7,478 nucleotides of DNA. It comes from Nitratireductor sp. GTDB lineage: Bacteria > Pseudomonadota > Alphaproteobacteria > Rhizobiales > Rhizobiaceae. Location: assembly GCA_020441735.1 (NCBI GenBank), contig JAGRLQ010000290.1, forward strand, positions 1 to 7,478, in the 5' to 3' direction. The notes below the pieces were generated by a model. It did not search any database. It had not been told where the DNA came from and saw only the letters and a program-made list of their open reading frames with translations. Below, in pieces: positions 1 through 5,714 of the stretch. Every line of letters begins with the position of its first letter. Within the stretch, counting starts at the first letter, position 1. The position numbers and the translations under genes are program-made.

Positions 1-14
1 TCAGATTCTGCCAT
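1..14 (-). CDS. Possible start of a gene running off the left edge (partial)
   Basis: On the minus strand an ATG lies at 14-12, followed by GCA GAA TCT, which would begin a protein Met-Ala-Glu-Ser. A purine-rich GGGAGA (27-22 on the minus strand) sits 7 bases upstream at a normal Shine-Dalgarno distance. Only four codons are inside the window, so neither the reading frame nor the product can be judged. The otherwise gene-poor stretch beside it would then hold its promoter. It could easily be chance. Confidence 0.25.
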
Positions 15-139
15 GCAATTTCTCCCAGTATTGATGTTGTGTGCCGGTTGGTCCGCCATCTGGTCGTTGCAAGCTGCTGGCCAATCAGTGCAGCAGGATA
101 GGTTGCTGCGGCGGATTGGCCGGAAGACGTAGTACAATG

Positions 140-168
140 GTCGTAGATTGCAGCTACCGGAGTGTCAA
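140..168 (-). promoter_or_regulatory. Candidate sigma70-type promoter, minus strand
   Basis: Reading leftward, a perfect TTGACA (168-163) is followed after 17 bases by TACGAC (145-140), a poor -10 element with 3 of 6 consensus bases. The -35 forms one arm of a short dyad, GTGTC/GACAC, separated by seven bases (163-179). It points towards the possible gene start at the left edge. The perfect -35 and exact spacing are in its favour; the weak -10 is against it. Confidence 0.22.
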
Positions 169-192
169 AAAACGACACCGTGGACAACTTTA

Positions 193-226
193 TTTCTCTA
201 TTATTCAATTGATTTATTTAGAGAAA
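193..226. repeat. AT-rich inverted repeat
   Basis: TTTCTCTA (193-200) is repeated inverted as TAGAGAAA (219-226). Between them lies the 8-bp palindrome TCAATTGA (205-212), centred within one base of the outer arms. The surrounding 186-235 is strikingly AT-rich compared with the rest of the window. There is no T-run on the 3' side of either strand, so it does not look like an intrinsic terminator. It may be a protein-binding or DNA-bending site. Confidence 0.35.
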
Positions 227-349
227 ATAAAACAGGCAATGTTCCTGTTGCGCCATGGCTGTTTGCGGACTGCCTAATTATTCGGCACTGGCGCAGAGTG
301 AAACAGGCTGTCAGACGGCTACGCTGATTGTGGGCGATCGCCGGCAGCC

Positions 350-991
350 TCAGCGGCCTTCGCTCTTCAATTCGGCTTCCTCGGCCTCGATCAGTTCGAA
401 AATATGCTTGGTCATCTGGCCGCGCAGAATTTCGTTTTCGTCGATATTGAAATGGTCGATGCCCTGCAGGCGTTCCTTGACATTGATGTTGGCGAACTTG
501 CCGCCAAAATTGCCGGAGGGCGTGATCAGGTTCTGTCCGCGCCGCTTCGGCAGGTAGAAGTTGACGGCATCCTGAACGTAGTTGGTCACCGGCAGGGGTT
601 CGACGGCATCCAGCATGACCATGTATTGTACGGCGATGCCCTCGCGGCCCAGCATGGTGGCAAGCTTCGGCGAAGCGCCGGCGCCAAGGGAATGGCCGAT
701 GATGATGACGGGGTAGGACAATTGGCCCTTGCGGCTCTTGGCAATGAGTTGCTGGCCGACCTTCTCCCACGCCTTGTGATTGTGGACATAGCTGTAGACG
801 CCGTATTTCTTCAGCTCATCCGACAGGGTGTCGAGACCGAGGGAGAAGATGTTGGCAAGGCCGCGCAGGAAGATGACCTCGCCGGGCCGTTTGGCAATGT
901 AGCGTTGCTTGGCTTCGGCAACGGGTAGCGAGAGCAGCATGACTGAAACTGCCGCTGCGGTCAGGCAGCAAATGATCCGGATGCTTTTCAT
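350..991 (-). CDS. Exported alpha/beta-hydrolase (lipase/thioesterase-like)
   Basis: A 213-residue protein. Residues 1-27 look like a Sec signal peptide: two early basic residues, a hydrophobic stretch, and AEA before a likely cleavage site at residue 27, implying a periplasmic or secreted mature protein. The serine-hydrolase nucleophile elbow GHSLGAG places the candidate nucleophile at Ser101, after a hydrophobic strand (PVIIIGHS). Asp128 (VMLDAV) and His180 (GIDHFN) are well placed to complete a catalytic triad. That assignment is inferred from order and spacing. The ATG at 991 is preceded by a good Shine-Dalgarno, GGGAGG. The substrate is unknown: lipase, esterase and thioesterase are all possible, and no lid or acyl-carrier context is visible. 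The gene lies 80 bp downstream of the GFA gene on the same strand and may share its transcript or use a promoter in the gap. Confidence 0.8.
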   Translation of the reverse strand: MKSIRIICCLTAAAVSVMLLSLPVAEAKQRYIAKRPGEVIFLRGLANIFSLGLDTLSDELKKYGVYSYVHNHKAWEKVGQQLIAKSRKGQLSYPVIIIGHSLGAGASPKLATMLGREGIAVQYMVMLDAVEPLPVTNYVQDAVNFYLPKRRGQNLITPSGNFGGKFANINVKERLQGIDHFNIDENEILRGQMTKHIFELIEAEEAELKSEGR

Positions 992-1045
992 TCTGCAGAC
1001 CCTCCCGCTCGCCTGTCCTTCCGGCAGGCTCGAACTGACATCGGT

Positions 1046-1075
1046 AGTATGTGCAAAGTGTCAGATAATTTTCAA
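1046..1075 (-). promoter_or_regulatory. Weak candidate promoter before the hydrolase gene
   Basis: On the minus strand TTGAAA (1075-1070, overlapping the GFA stop codon) is followed after 18 bases by CATACT (1051-1046, 4 of 6 consensus bases). A 6-bp inverted repeat, CTGACA/TGTCAG (1035-1040 and 1059-1064), overlaps the spacer. If functional, it would let the hydrolase be transcribed independently of the GFA gene. Confidence 0.2.
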
Positions 1076-1575
1076 CCCTTGAGGGTGGAAGCGCCGGGAT
1101 AGCGCCGGGCAAACGCATCATATAACGGCTGATAGTCTTCCGGCTGACCTTCGAAACGCATTGCCGAAGGATCACCGCGGAAGCCTGCCTGAGATGATTT
1201 CAGCCAGATATGGCCAACGGGCTCGAGCAGGCGAATGTGATCGAGCGACCCGCCCTTGATGCTGACGACGGCTTCGGGCTCCCGGCGATGGGTGCCGTGG
1301 TGATAGAGCCGGGTGCCGCATTGCGGGCAGAAATGACAATTCGTCGTGTTGCCGGAATCGGTAGGCCGCTGCCAGACTTTCATTTCGCCGCTGATCTCAA
1401 GCGCGTTGCGCGGCGCCAGCAGGGAGAGGCCGTGCATGCTGGCTGACTGTTTCTGGCACTCTGTACAATGGCACGCATAAAGCGTCAGCGGCCATGCAGT
1501 GAGCGTGTAGCGCACCTGTCCGCACTGGCAGCCACCATGCCAGGGCAGGGGCGGAAGGGGCTCGGGTTTGCTCAT
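1072..1575 (-). CDS. GFA-family (glutathione-dependent formaldehyde-activating enzyme-like) zinc protein
   Basis: A 167-residue protein of the GFA/CENP-V family (Mss4-like zinc fold). The cysteine pattern is complete. Cys16-x-Cys18 (GCQCGQVRY) with Cys83-x2-Cys86 (CPQCGTRL) matches the structural zinc site. Cys35-x-Cys37-x2-Cys40 (CHCTEC) matches the second, catalytic-type site that binds zinc and glutathione in the founding member. Family members vary in activity and many are not formaldehyde-activating, so the reaction is not assigned. The frame stays open upstream to 1896, but that would run back through yebC. The ATG at 1575 gives the usual family N-terminus and has a Shine-Dalgarno AGAGGAAG just upstream. 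The gene is divergent from yebC and 80 bp upstream of the exported hydrolase gene. Confidence 0.88.
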   Translation of the reverse strand: MSKPEPLPPLPWHGGCQCGQVRYTLTAWPLTLYACHCTECQKQSASMHGLSLLAPRNALEISGEMKVWQRPTDSGNTTNCHFCPQCGTRLYHHGTHRREPEAVVSIKGGSLDHIRLLEPVGHIWLKSSQAGFRGDPSAMRFEGQPEDYQPLYDAFARRYPGASTLKG

Positions 1576-1675
1576 TGATGCTTCCTCTTTATTCCGTACC
1601 TGTCTGGACGAGGAACGGGTTTGGCGTTTATAAGCGCCGCGATTTTTCAAACAATACAGTTGTACGAGGTGTGCC
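1576..1675. promoter_or_regulatory. Divergent promoter region between the GFA gene and yebC
   Basis: For yebC a candidate promoter is TGGACG (1605-1610), 18 bases, then TATAAG (1629-1634). For the GFA gene, reading the other way, TTGTTT (1654-1649), 16 bases, then TATAAA (1632-1627). The two -10 elements overlap within GGCGTTTATAAGCGCC (1623-1638), a 16-bp palindrome broken only at the fifth base pair. A shared site would make the two promoters compete for polymerase or respond to one regulator. The promoter calls are inference from consensus matching. Confidence 0.4.
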
Positions 1676-2431
1676 GTGGCCGGCCATTCAAAATTCAAGA
1701 ATATCATGCACAAGAAAGGGCGCGCGGACGCCGCCCGCTCGAAACTGTTTTCGCGCCTGTCGAAGGAAATCACCGTGGCGGTGAAAATGGGCGGCGGTGT
1801 GACCGATCCGGACATGAACCCGCGCCTGCGCCTGGCGATCCAGAACGCCAAGGGCCAGTCGATGCCGAAGGACAACATCCAGCGCGCCATGAACAAGGGC
1901 GCCGGCGGTGATGGCGAGGACTACAAGGAAATGCGCTATGAGGGCTATGGCCCCGGCGGCGTTGCGGTGATCGTCGAATGCCTGACGGACAATCTCAACC
2001 GCTCGGCCTCTAATGTGCGGGCAGCCTTCACCAAGTTCGGCGGTGCATTGGGCGAGACCGGCTCGGTCTCCTTCATGTTCGACCGCAAGGGTGAGATCCA
2101 ATATCCGTTCTCGGCCGGTTCGGACGATGCGGTGATGGAAGCTGCGATCGAGGCAGGTGCCGAGGACGTGGAAAGCGATGAAGAGGAAGGCCACACAATT
2201 CTGTGTGCTTTCGAGGATGTCGGCGAAGTCTCCAAGGCACTCGAGGACAGTCTGGGTGAGGCAGAGTCGGTCAACCTGATCTGGAAGCCGCAGAACCTCA
2301 CGCCGGTCGACGGCGACAAGGCCGGTACGCTGATGAAACTGGTCGGCGCGCTGGAAGAGGACGATGACGTCCAGAACGTGTTCGCCAATTTCGACATTTC
2401 CGATGAGGAGATGGAAAAACTGTCGGCCTGA
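1676..2431 (+). CDS. yebC: YebC/PmpR/TACO1-family regulatory protein
   Basis: A 251-residue protein with the family's hallmark N-terminus MAGHSKFKNIMHKKGRAD and full three-domain length (usually 240-250 residues). Conserved segments include NPRLRLAIQNAK, MPKDNIQRAM, YEGYGPGGVAVIVE, LTDNLNRSASNVR and GSVSFMFDRKG; the C-terminal part is acidic. The family was first described as DNA-binding transcriptional regulators (PmpR). Later work on YebC and mitochondrial TACO1 points to a translation role, relieving ribosome stalling at proline-rich stretches. It acts in the cytoplasm. The start is GTG at 1676, supported by the family N-terminus and by GAGGT at 1666-1670, five bases upstream. yebC commonly lies near the ruv genes in bacteria. 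Here a transporter gene follows it within 11 bases. Confidence 0.96.
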   Translation: MAGHSKFKNIMHKKGRADAARSKLFSRLSKEITVAVKMGGGVTDPDMNPRLRLAIQNAKGQSMPKDNIQRAMNKGAGGDGEDYKEMRYEGYGPGGVAVIVECLTDNLNRSASNVRAAFTKFGGALGETGSVSFMFDRKGEIQYPFSAGSDDAVMEAAIEAGAEDVESDEEEGHTILCAFEDVGEVSKALEDSLGEAESVNLIWKPQNLTPVDGDKAGTLMKLVGALEEDDDVQNVFANFDISDEEMEKLSA

Positions 2432-2442
2432 GGGACGGCAGC

Positions 2443-2457
2443 GTGGAACGGTTCCAC
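2443..2457 (+). repeat. Palindrome over the DMT transporter start codon
   Basis: GTGGAAC (2443-2449), one central G, then GTTCCAC (2451-2457) form a perfect 15-bp palindrome. Its first three bases are the GTG start codon. In mRNA it can fold into a stem of about five pairs that would bury the start codon. Ribosomes arriving from yebC could open it, which fits the stop/Shine-Dalgarno overlap there. Confidence 0.4.
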
Positions 2458-3354
2458 TCGCTGCTGGCCTTTGGCGGTTTGCTCATCTTCGGCTTTGCCT
2501 GGGGTACCACCCAGCCATTGACCAAGATAGCGGTCTCCACCGGCTACCAACCCTTCGGCCTGATCTTCTGGCAATTCCTTTATGCCGTGGTCCTGCTTGG
2601 GGTGATCATCGCCATCAAGCGGATCCGCGTGCCGCTCGACCGGCGGCATCTTGTTTTCTATTCAGGTGTTGCGCTTATCGGCACAGTGCTGCCGAATTCG
2701 TTTTCCTACCTTGCGGCGGCAAGACTGCCTGCGGGCATCATGGCGGTGGCGATTACCACCGTGCCGATGTTCTCGCTCATCATTGCGTTGCTGATTGGTA
2801 ATGAGCGGTTCCGGCTTTCCCGATCGCTGGGCGTGGTACTGGGGGTTTCCGCCATGCTGCTGATTGCGCTGCCGGAAGCAAGCCTGCCTGCTGCCGGGCT
2901 GACGGTCTGGGTTTTCATCGCACTGATTGCACCGTTCTGTTACGGCATCGAAGGCAATTACGTTGCCATGCAGGCGCCGCGCCGACTCAACCCACTGGCA
3001 GCCCTTTGGGGCGCCTCGGTTATCGGGCTTTGCCTCATCACGCCGCTGACGGTTGCAAGCGGGCAGTGGATTGATCTGTTCAAACCATGGCAGGCACCGG
3101 AATGGGCCATGGCAGGAACGGCTATTGCCCATCTCATTGCCTATTCGGGCTATATCTGGCTCGTGGGTTTTGCCGGTGTCGTGTTCACCGCGCAGATTTC
3201 TTATATCGTGACGCTTGCCGGTATCACCAATTCGATGCTGTTTCTCGGCGAGAGCTATTCGGCCTGGGTCTGGCTGGCGGTGGCGCTGATGCTGGCAGGC
3301 CTTGCGCTGGTGCAGCCGGTCGGCCGGCTGCCGGAGGTCGAGGAAACTCCCTAG
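2443..3354 (+). CDS. EamA/DMT-superfamily inner-membrane transporter
   Basis: A 303-residue, very hydrophobic protein with about ten predicted membrane helices in two EamA repeats, roughly residues 8-144 and 154-291. The N-terminal FGFAWGTTQPLTKIA and the C-terminal GYIWLVGFAGVVFTAQISYIV and LGE segments are typical of the drug/metabolite transporter superfamily. Members export amino acids, metabolites or drugs; the substrate cannot be read from sequence. The GTG start at 2443 is 11 bases after the yebC stop. The AGGG at 2431-2434 begins within that stop codon, which suggests translational coupling to yebC. The GTG itself lies in a perfect 15-bp palindrome. The stop codon is one base from the stop of the convergent transporter gene. 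Confidence 0.9.
   Translation: MERFHSLLAFGGLLIFGFAWGTTQPLTKIAVSTGYQPFGLIFWQFLYAVVLLGVIIAIKRIRVPLDRRHLVFYSGVALIGTVLPNSFSYLAAARLPAGIMAVAITTVPMFSLIIALLIGNERFRLSRSLGVVLGVSAMLLIALPEASLPAAGLTVWVFIALIAPFCYGIEGNYVAMQAPRRLNPLAALWGASVIGLCLITPLTVASGQWIDLFKPWQAPEWAMAGTAIAHLIAYSGYIWLVGFAGVVFTAQISYIVTLAGITNSMLFLGESYSAWVWLAVALMLAGLALVQPVGRLPEVEETP
3312..3331. other. GC-rich hairpin at the end of the DMT transporter gene
   Basis: GCAGCCGG (3312-3319), tetraloop TCGG, then CCGGCTGC (3324-3331): a perfect 8-bp stem of almost only G-C pairs, 20 bases before the stop codon. No T-run follows on either strand, so it is not a canonical intrinsic terminator. It is the only strong hairpin near the junction of two convergent genes and could cause pausing or protect a 3' end. 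Confidence 0.3.
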
Positions 3355-3355
3355 A

Positions 3356-4120
3356 TTATCGCAGCACGGCGTCGAAGAGTGGCAGCGAGGTAACCGCCGC
3401 GACCAGGATGATCAGGAAGGCGATGCGGCGATAGCCGGTCTCACTTGCCAATCCGAAACCGCGCGCGCCAATCAGGAGGCCTGCCAGGTAAAACGGCATG
3501 GCGCCGATCCCCTTGATAACCCCGTCCATGGTCAGAATGCCCGCCAGGATCAGGCCTGCACCAAGGGCGCAGTCCGTCAGATAGAGAAACACCATGGTGT
3601 TTGCCCGTACCGTGGCGGCCTTCAGTTGGGCGGCCATCCAATAGACGATTGCAGGCGGCCCGGGCAGGCCGCAAGCGCCACCGGTGAAGCCGGCCACTCC
3701 GCCGACCGCTGCATCAACGGCACGGCTGCGCGGACCATGATAGCGCCAGCCGGACCAAAGAACGGCGACCGAGAGGATGATGAGCGCTGCCAGCGCCCAC
3801 CGCAAGGCGACAGGATCACCAAACTTCAACACGGCGAGCCCCAGTGGCAGGACGGCGAGAAAGCCGACGAAACCCGGCAGCAGGCTTTTCCACTCGACCC
3901 GGCGGAGTTCGGGAATGACGACGGGAATTGCCGCGGTGGCATCAATCAGGAACACGAGCACGACAGCCGTTTGCGGTGAATAAACAGCCGCGATGACCGG
4001 CATTAGGATCATCGACGTGCCGAAACCGGCAAAACCGCGCACCAGGCCTGCAATGAGACAGGCCACCAGAATGATCTGGTAGCCTGAAAATGCATAGAGG
4101 TCGGCCAGTTGCGTTATCAC
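3356..4120 (-). CDS. TSUP-family (TauE/SafE-type) membrane transporter
   Basis: With a GTG start at 4120 the protein has 254 residues, the usual size for the TSUP family (sulfite exporter TauE/SafE), with about eight hydrophobic segments. The two family repeats show their glycine-rich signatures. GLVRGFAGFGTSMILMPVI lies near residues 26-44, and FTGGACGLPGPPAIVYWMA near residues 145-163. Relatives carry sulfite, sulfonates, thiosulfate or related anions across the inner membrane; the substrate here is unknown. The frame is open to an ATG at 4216, adding 32 polar residues with two adjacent cysteines that look unlike a TSUP N-terminus. Neither start has a clear Shine-Dalgarno. I prefer 4120 because it removes the odd extension and leaves room for a ruvC promoter. 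It converges on the DMT transporter gene. Confidence 0.82.
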   Translation of the reverse strand: MITQLADLYAFSGYQIILVACLIAGLVRGFAGFGTSMILMPVIAAVYSPQTAVVLVFLIDATAAIPVVIPELRRVEWKSLLPGFVGFLAVLPLGLAVLKFGDPVALRWALAALIILSVAVLWSGWRYHGPRSRAVDAAVGGVAGFTGGACGLPGPPAIVYWMAAQLKAATVRANTMVFLYLTDCALGAGLILAGILTMDGVIKGIGAMPFYLAGLLIGARGFGLASETGYRRIAFLIILVAAVTSLPLFDAVLR

Positions 4121-4199
4121 ACAACAGGAGTAGGCGGGTTCGAGCGGGTGCAATATGCCCAGACAAGCCGTATTGCTGTGGCCAGACGCGGCCAATTTC

Positions 4200-4214
4200 G
4201 TTTCCGGTTTGTTC
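4200..4214 (+). promoter_or_regulatory. Degenerate LexA-type box upstream of ruvC
   Basis: GTTT (4200-4203), seven bases, GTTC (4211-4214) matches the alphaproteobacterial LexA direct repeat GTTC-N7-GTTC in 7 of 8 fixed positions. It ends 44 bases before the ruvC ATG, a sensible place for a repressor site, and ruvC belongs to the SOS regulon in several alphaproteobacteria. No good -35/-10 pair could be aligned with it (TATGCA at 4223-4228 is the best -10). The call is weak. Confidence 0.3.
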
Positions 4215-4258
4215 ACATTTTCTATGCAGGTTGCCGGGAAACGGGCTAGGGTAGAGGG

Positions 4259-4771
4259 ATGACGGAGACGATTCGTATTGCAGGCATTGATCCGGGGCTG
4301 CGGCAGACCGGCTGGGGCATCATCGAGGTGGCGGGTACGTCACTGCGGTTTGTCGCTGCCGGTACGGTTCGTTCCGATGCGGCGCTGGCGCTTGCTTCCA
4401 GGCTTTGCCAGTTGCATGACGGGCTTTCCTCGGTGATCCATGAATACATGCCGCAGGAAGCGGCGGTGGAGTCGACCTTCGTCAACCGCGATGCTTCCGC
4501 AACCCTGAAGCTCGGCCAGGCGCGGGGGATTGCGATGCTGGTACCGGCGCTGGCCGGATTGCCGGTTTCAGAATACGCGCCGAACGCAGTCAAGAAATCG
4601 GTGATCGGTGTCGGCCATGGCGACAAGCGGCAGATACGCATGATGGTTTCGACGCTTTTGCCCAAGGCCCGATTCGACAGTGACGACGCGGCGGATGCAT
4701 TGGCAATCGCCATCTGCCATGCAAGTAATCGCGGTGCGGCGGCGCTGGCGCGCAGGGTTGCCGCGTTGTGA
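4259..4771 (+). CDS. ruvC: RuvC, crossover junction endodeoxyribonuclease
   Basis: A 170-residue protein of normal RuvC length with an RNase H-like fold. It works as a dimer that cuts Holliday junctions symmetrically, with RuvAB, at the end of recombination and in restart of damaged forks. All four metal-binding acids can be placed by comparison with E. coli RuvC: Asp11 (GIDPGLRQTGWG), Glu71 (AAVEST), and Asp143 and Asp146 (DDAADALA). The conserved FVNRDASATLKLGQARG and YAPNAVKKSVIGVG segments are present. The ATG at 4259 has AGGG at 4248-4251, seven bases upstream. The next gene begins 19 bases after the stop. The usual direct partner ruvA is displaced about 1.7 kb downstream by three intervening genes. 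Confidence 0.97.
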   Translation: MTETIRIAGIDPGLRQTGWGIIEVAGTSLRFVAAGTVRSDAALALASRLCQLHDGLSSVIHEYMPQEAAVESTFVNRDASATLKLGQARGIAMLVPALAGLPVSEYAPNAVKKSVIGVGHGDKRQIRMMVSTLLPKARFDSDDAADALAIAICHASNRGAAALARRVAAL

Positions 4772-4790
4772 AATCCGGCTGAAGCGTTCC

Positions 4791-5681
4791 ATGAAACACA
4801 CTCCCTATGATGGCTCCCATCCGCTGTTCCGTATCGGGCTTTCACCGCTCGATCTTGCCGAATGGCTGGAAGTCGATGACCGGCTCGATGCCTATCTCGA
4901 TGAAAAGGCCCGGCTGCGGGAAGTCTATCCGGACAGGGTGTTTGCTGCTGAAGCCGGTACCGAAGCGGCCCAGGCCGAGGCGCTTTCGCTTCTGCTCGAC
5001 AATCTGCACGCCCATCATGGCGATACGCACCGTGTTGGTGAGAGAGAAGTGCGTGCGGGGACGCATACCGTTTCACTCGAAACCGGAGAGCCGCCGCTGC
5101 TGACGGCTTCGAAACTGGTTCAGGAAGACCTCGTGCTGATGCGAAAGGGGGAGGCCGGCTGGCGGCTTGCAGCGGCCGCGCTGTGCTTTCCCTCTTCCTG
5201 GTCGCTGATGGAGAAATTCGGCAAGGTCATTGCCGAGGTTCATGCACCGGTACCGGGTTTTGCCGCGGGTACGCGCAATGCCCTGCTGATCGAGCGCATC
5301 TTCGACCAGTTGCTGGTCGACCAGCCGGTCAGGCGGATGAACTGGTCGGTCTATTCCGATGATGAACTCTTCCACGACGACCGGGCGGCAGAGCATCTGA
5401 GGAAACGGGACTTCGATGCCGGCATCTTTCTGCGGGTGGAGTACCAGACCCTGCGCAAGCTGCCGCAAAGCGGCGACATTCTGTTTACCGTGCGCATTCA
5501 TGTGGATCCGTTCGAGGCGCTGAAACGTGATCCTGATCGCGCCCGGATCGGTGAGGGCTTCATTGCCTCGCTGGAGCGGCTCGATGAAACACAGCTTTCC
5601 TACAAGGGACTGTCGCAAAGCCGCGACCGGCTGATCGGGGAAATCCGGCAGCTTTTGGATAAAAAGAACGCTGTTGCCTGA
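4791..5681 (+). CDS. Heme-dependent oxidative N-demethylase-like protein (DUF3445 family)
   Basis: A 296-residue soluble protein resembling the DUF3445 / HODM alpha-subunit-like family, some members of which are heme-dependent oxidative N-demethylases. Segments typical of the family as I recall it: HPLFRIGLSPL (10-20), a DExxR-rich helix (DEKARLREVYPDRVF), LCFPSSWSLMEKFGK (131-145), IHAPVPGF-like VHAPVPGF (150-157), RMNWSVY (182-188) and FLRVEYQTLRKLPQSGDILFTVR (213-235). Heme ligation is not assigned, though His151 and His195 are visible candidates. The frame extends upstream into ruvC to 4680. The ATG at 4791 is chosen because the family N-terminus starts there and it follows the ruvC stop; its Shine-Dalgarno (GAAG near 4781) is weak. 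No partner subunits are encoded nearby, and a link to junction resolution is not evident. Confidence 0.75.
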   Translation: MKHTPYDGSHPLFRIGLSPLDLAEWLEVDDRLDAYLDEKARLREVYPDRVFAAEAGTEAAQAEALSLLLDNLHAHHGDTHRVGEREVRAGTHTVSLETGEPPLLTASKLVQEDLVLMRKGEAGWRLAAAALCFPSSWSLMEKFGKVIAEVHAPVPGFAAGTRNALLIERIFDQLLVDQPVRRMNWSVYSDDELFHDDRAAEHLRKRDFDAGIFLRVEYQTLRKLPQSGDILFTVRIHVDPFEALKRDPDRARIGEGFIASLERLDETQLSYKGLSQSRDRLIGEIRQLLDKKNAVA

Positions 5682-5696
5682 CGGCTCCAGTTTTGT

Positions 5697-5714
5697 TTGT
5701 TCTTGACTTGTTCT
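5697..5714 (+). promoter_or_regulatory. LexA (SOS) box overlapping the vapBC-ruvAB promoter
   Basis: GTTC (5699-5702), TTGACTT, GTTC (5710-5713) is a perfect match to GTTC-N7-GTTC, the direct-repeat LexA operator reported for alphaproteobacteria including rhizobia and Rhodobacter. The repeat extends to TTGTTCT at both halves (5697-5703 and 5708-5714) with an 11-bp period, one helical turn. Its spacer contains TTGACT, a near-consensus -35, so a bound repressor would cover the promoter. It lies 18 bases after the preceding gene and 52 bases before the antitoxin ATG. Its function as a LexA site is inferred from motif and position. Confidence 0.72.

Larger units (their letters stand above)
15..349. 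other. Intergenic stretch without a convincing gene
   Basis: About 335 bases between the hydrolase stop codon and the left edge. The open frames here are short, lack Shine-Dalgarno sequences and read as low-complexity translations with no recognisable domain. The stretch contains an AT-rich dyad (193-226), a possible minus-strand promoter near 140-168 and a 10-bp palindrome GGCGATCGCC (333-342) just beyond the hydrolase stop. No hairpin followed by a T-run, and so no standard intrinsic terminator, was found on either strand. Confidence 0.5.

Noticed and set aside
333..342. GGCGATCGCC palindrome as a repeat element.
   Set aside because: It is a single copy in intergenic DNA. Its core GCGATCGC recalls the cyanobacterial HIP1 octamer, but nothing else suggests a cyanobacterium.
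404..928. A 174-codon plus-strand frame opposite the exported hydrolase.
   Set aside because: The minus strand has the signal peptide, the GHSLG motif and a Shine-Dalgarno. The plus frame has none of these.
1011..1029. GCCTG/CAGGC inverted repeat before the hydrolase gene as an attenuator.
   Set aside because: It is only a 5-bp stem with a 9-base loop and no T-run, which is too weak to support.
1945..2649. A 234-codon minus-strand frame opposite yebC and the start of the DMT gene; also a 168-codon one at 1688-2194.
   Set aside because: Both are shadows of the well-supported yebC frame, with no Shine-Dalgarno or recognisable domain.
3302..3979. A 225-codon plus-strand frame opposite the TSUP transporter gene.
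   Set aside because: The TSUP glycine-rich signatures and membrane helices are on the other strand. This frame gives a polar, low-complexity protein with no family resemblance.
4121..4216. The 32-residue N-terminal extension of the TSUP transporter (ATG at 4216).
   Set aside because: It is polar, with adjacent cysteines, unlike family N-termini. It lacks a Shine-Dalgarno and would cover the ruvC upstream region. It remains an alternative start, not excluded.
4246..5076. A 276-codon minus-strand open frame opposite ruvC and the following gene.
   Set aside because: It lies antisense to genes with clear family matches, and its translation is rich in Arg, Ala, Ser and Pro with no domain. Long antisense frames are common in GC-rich coding DNA.
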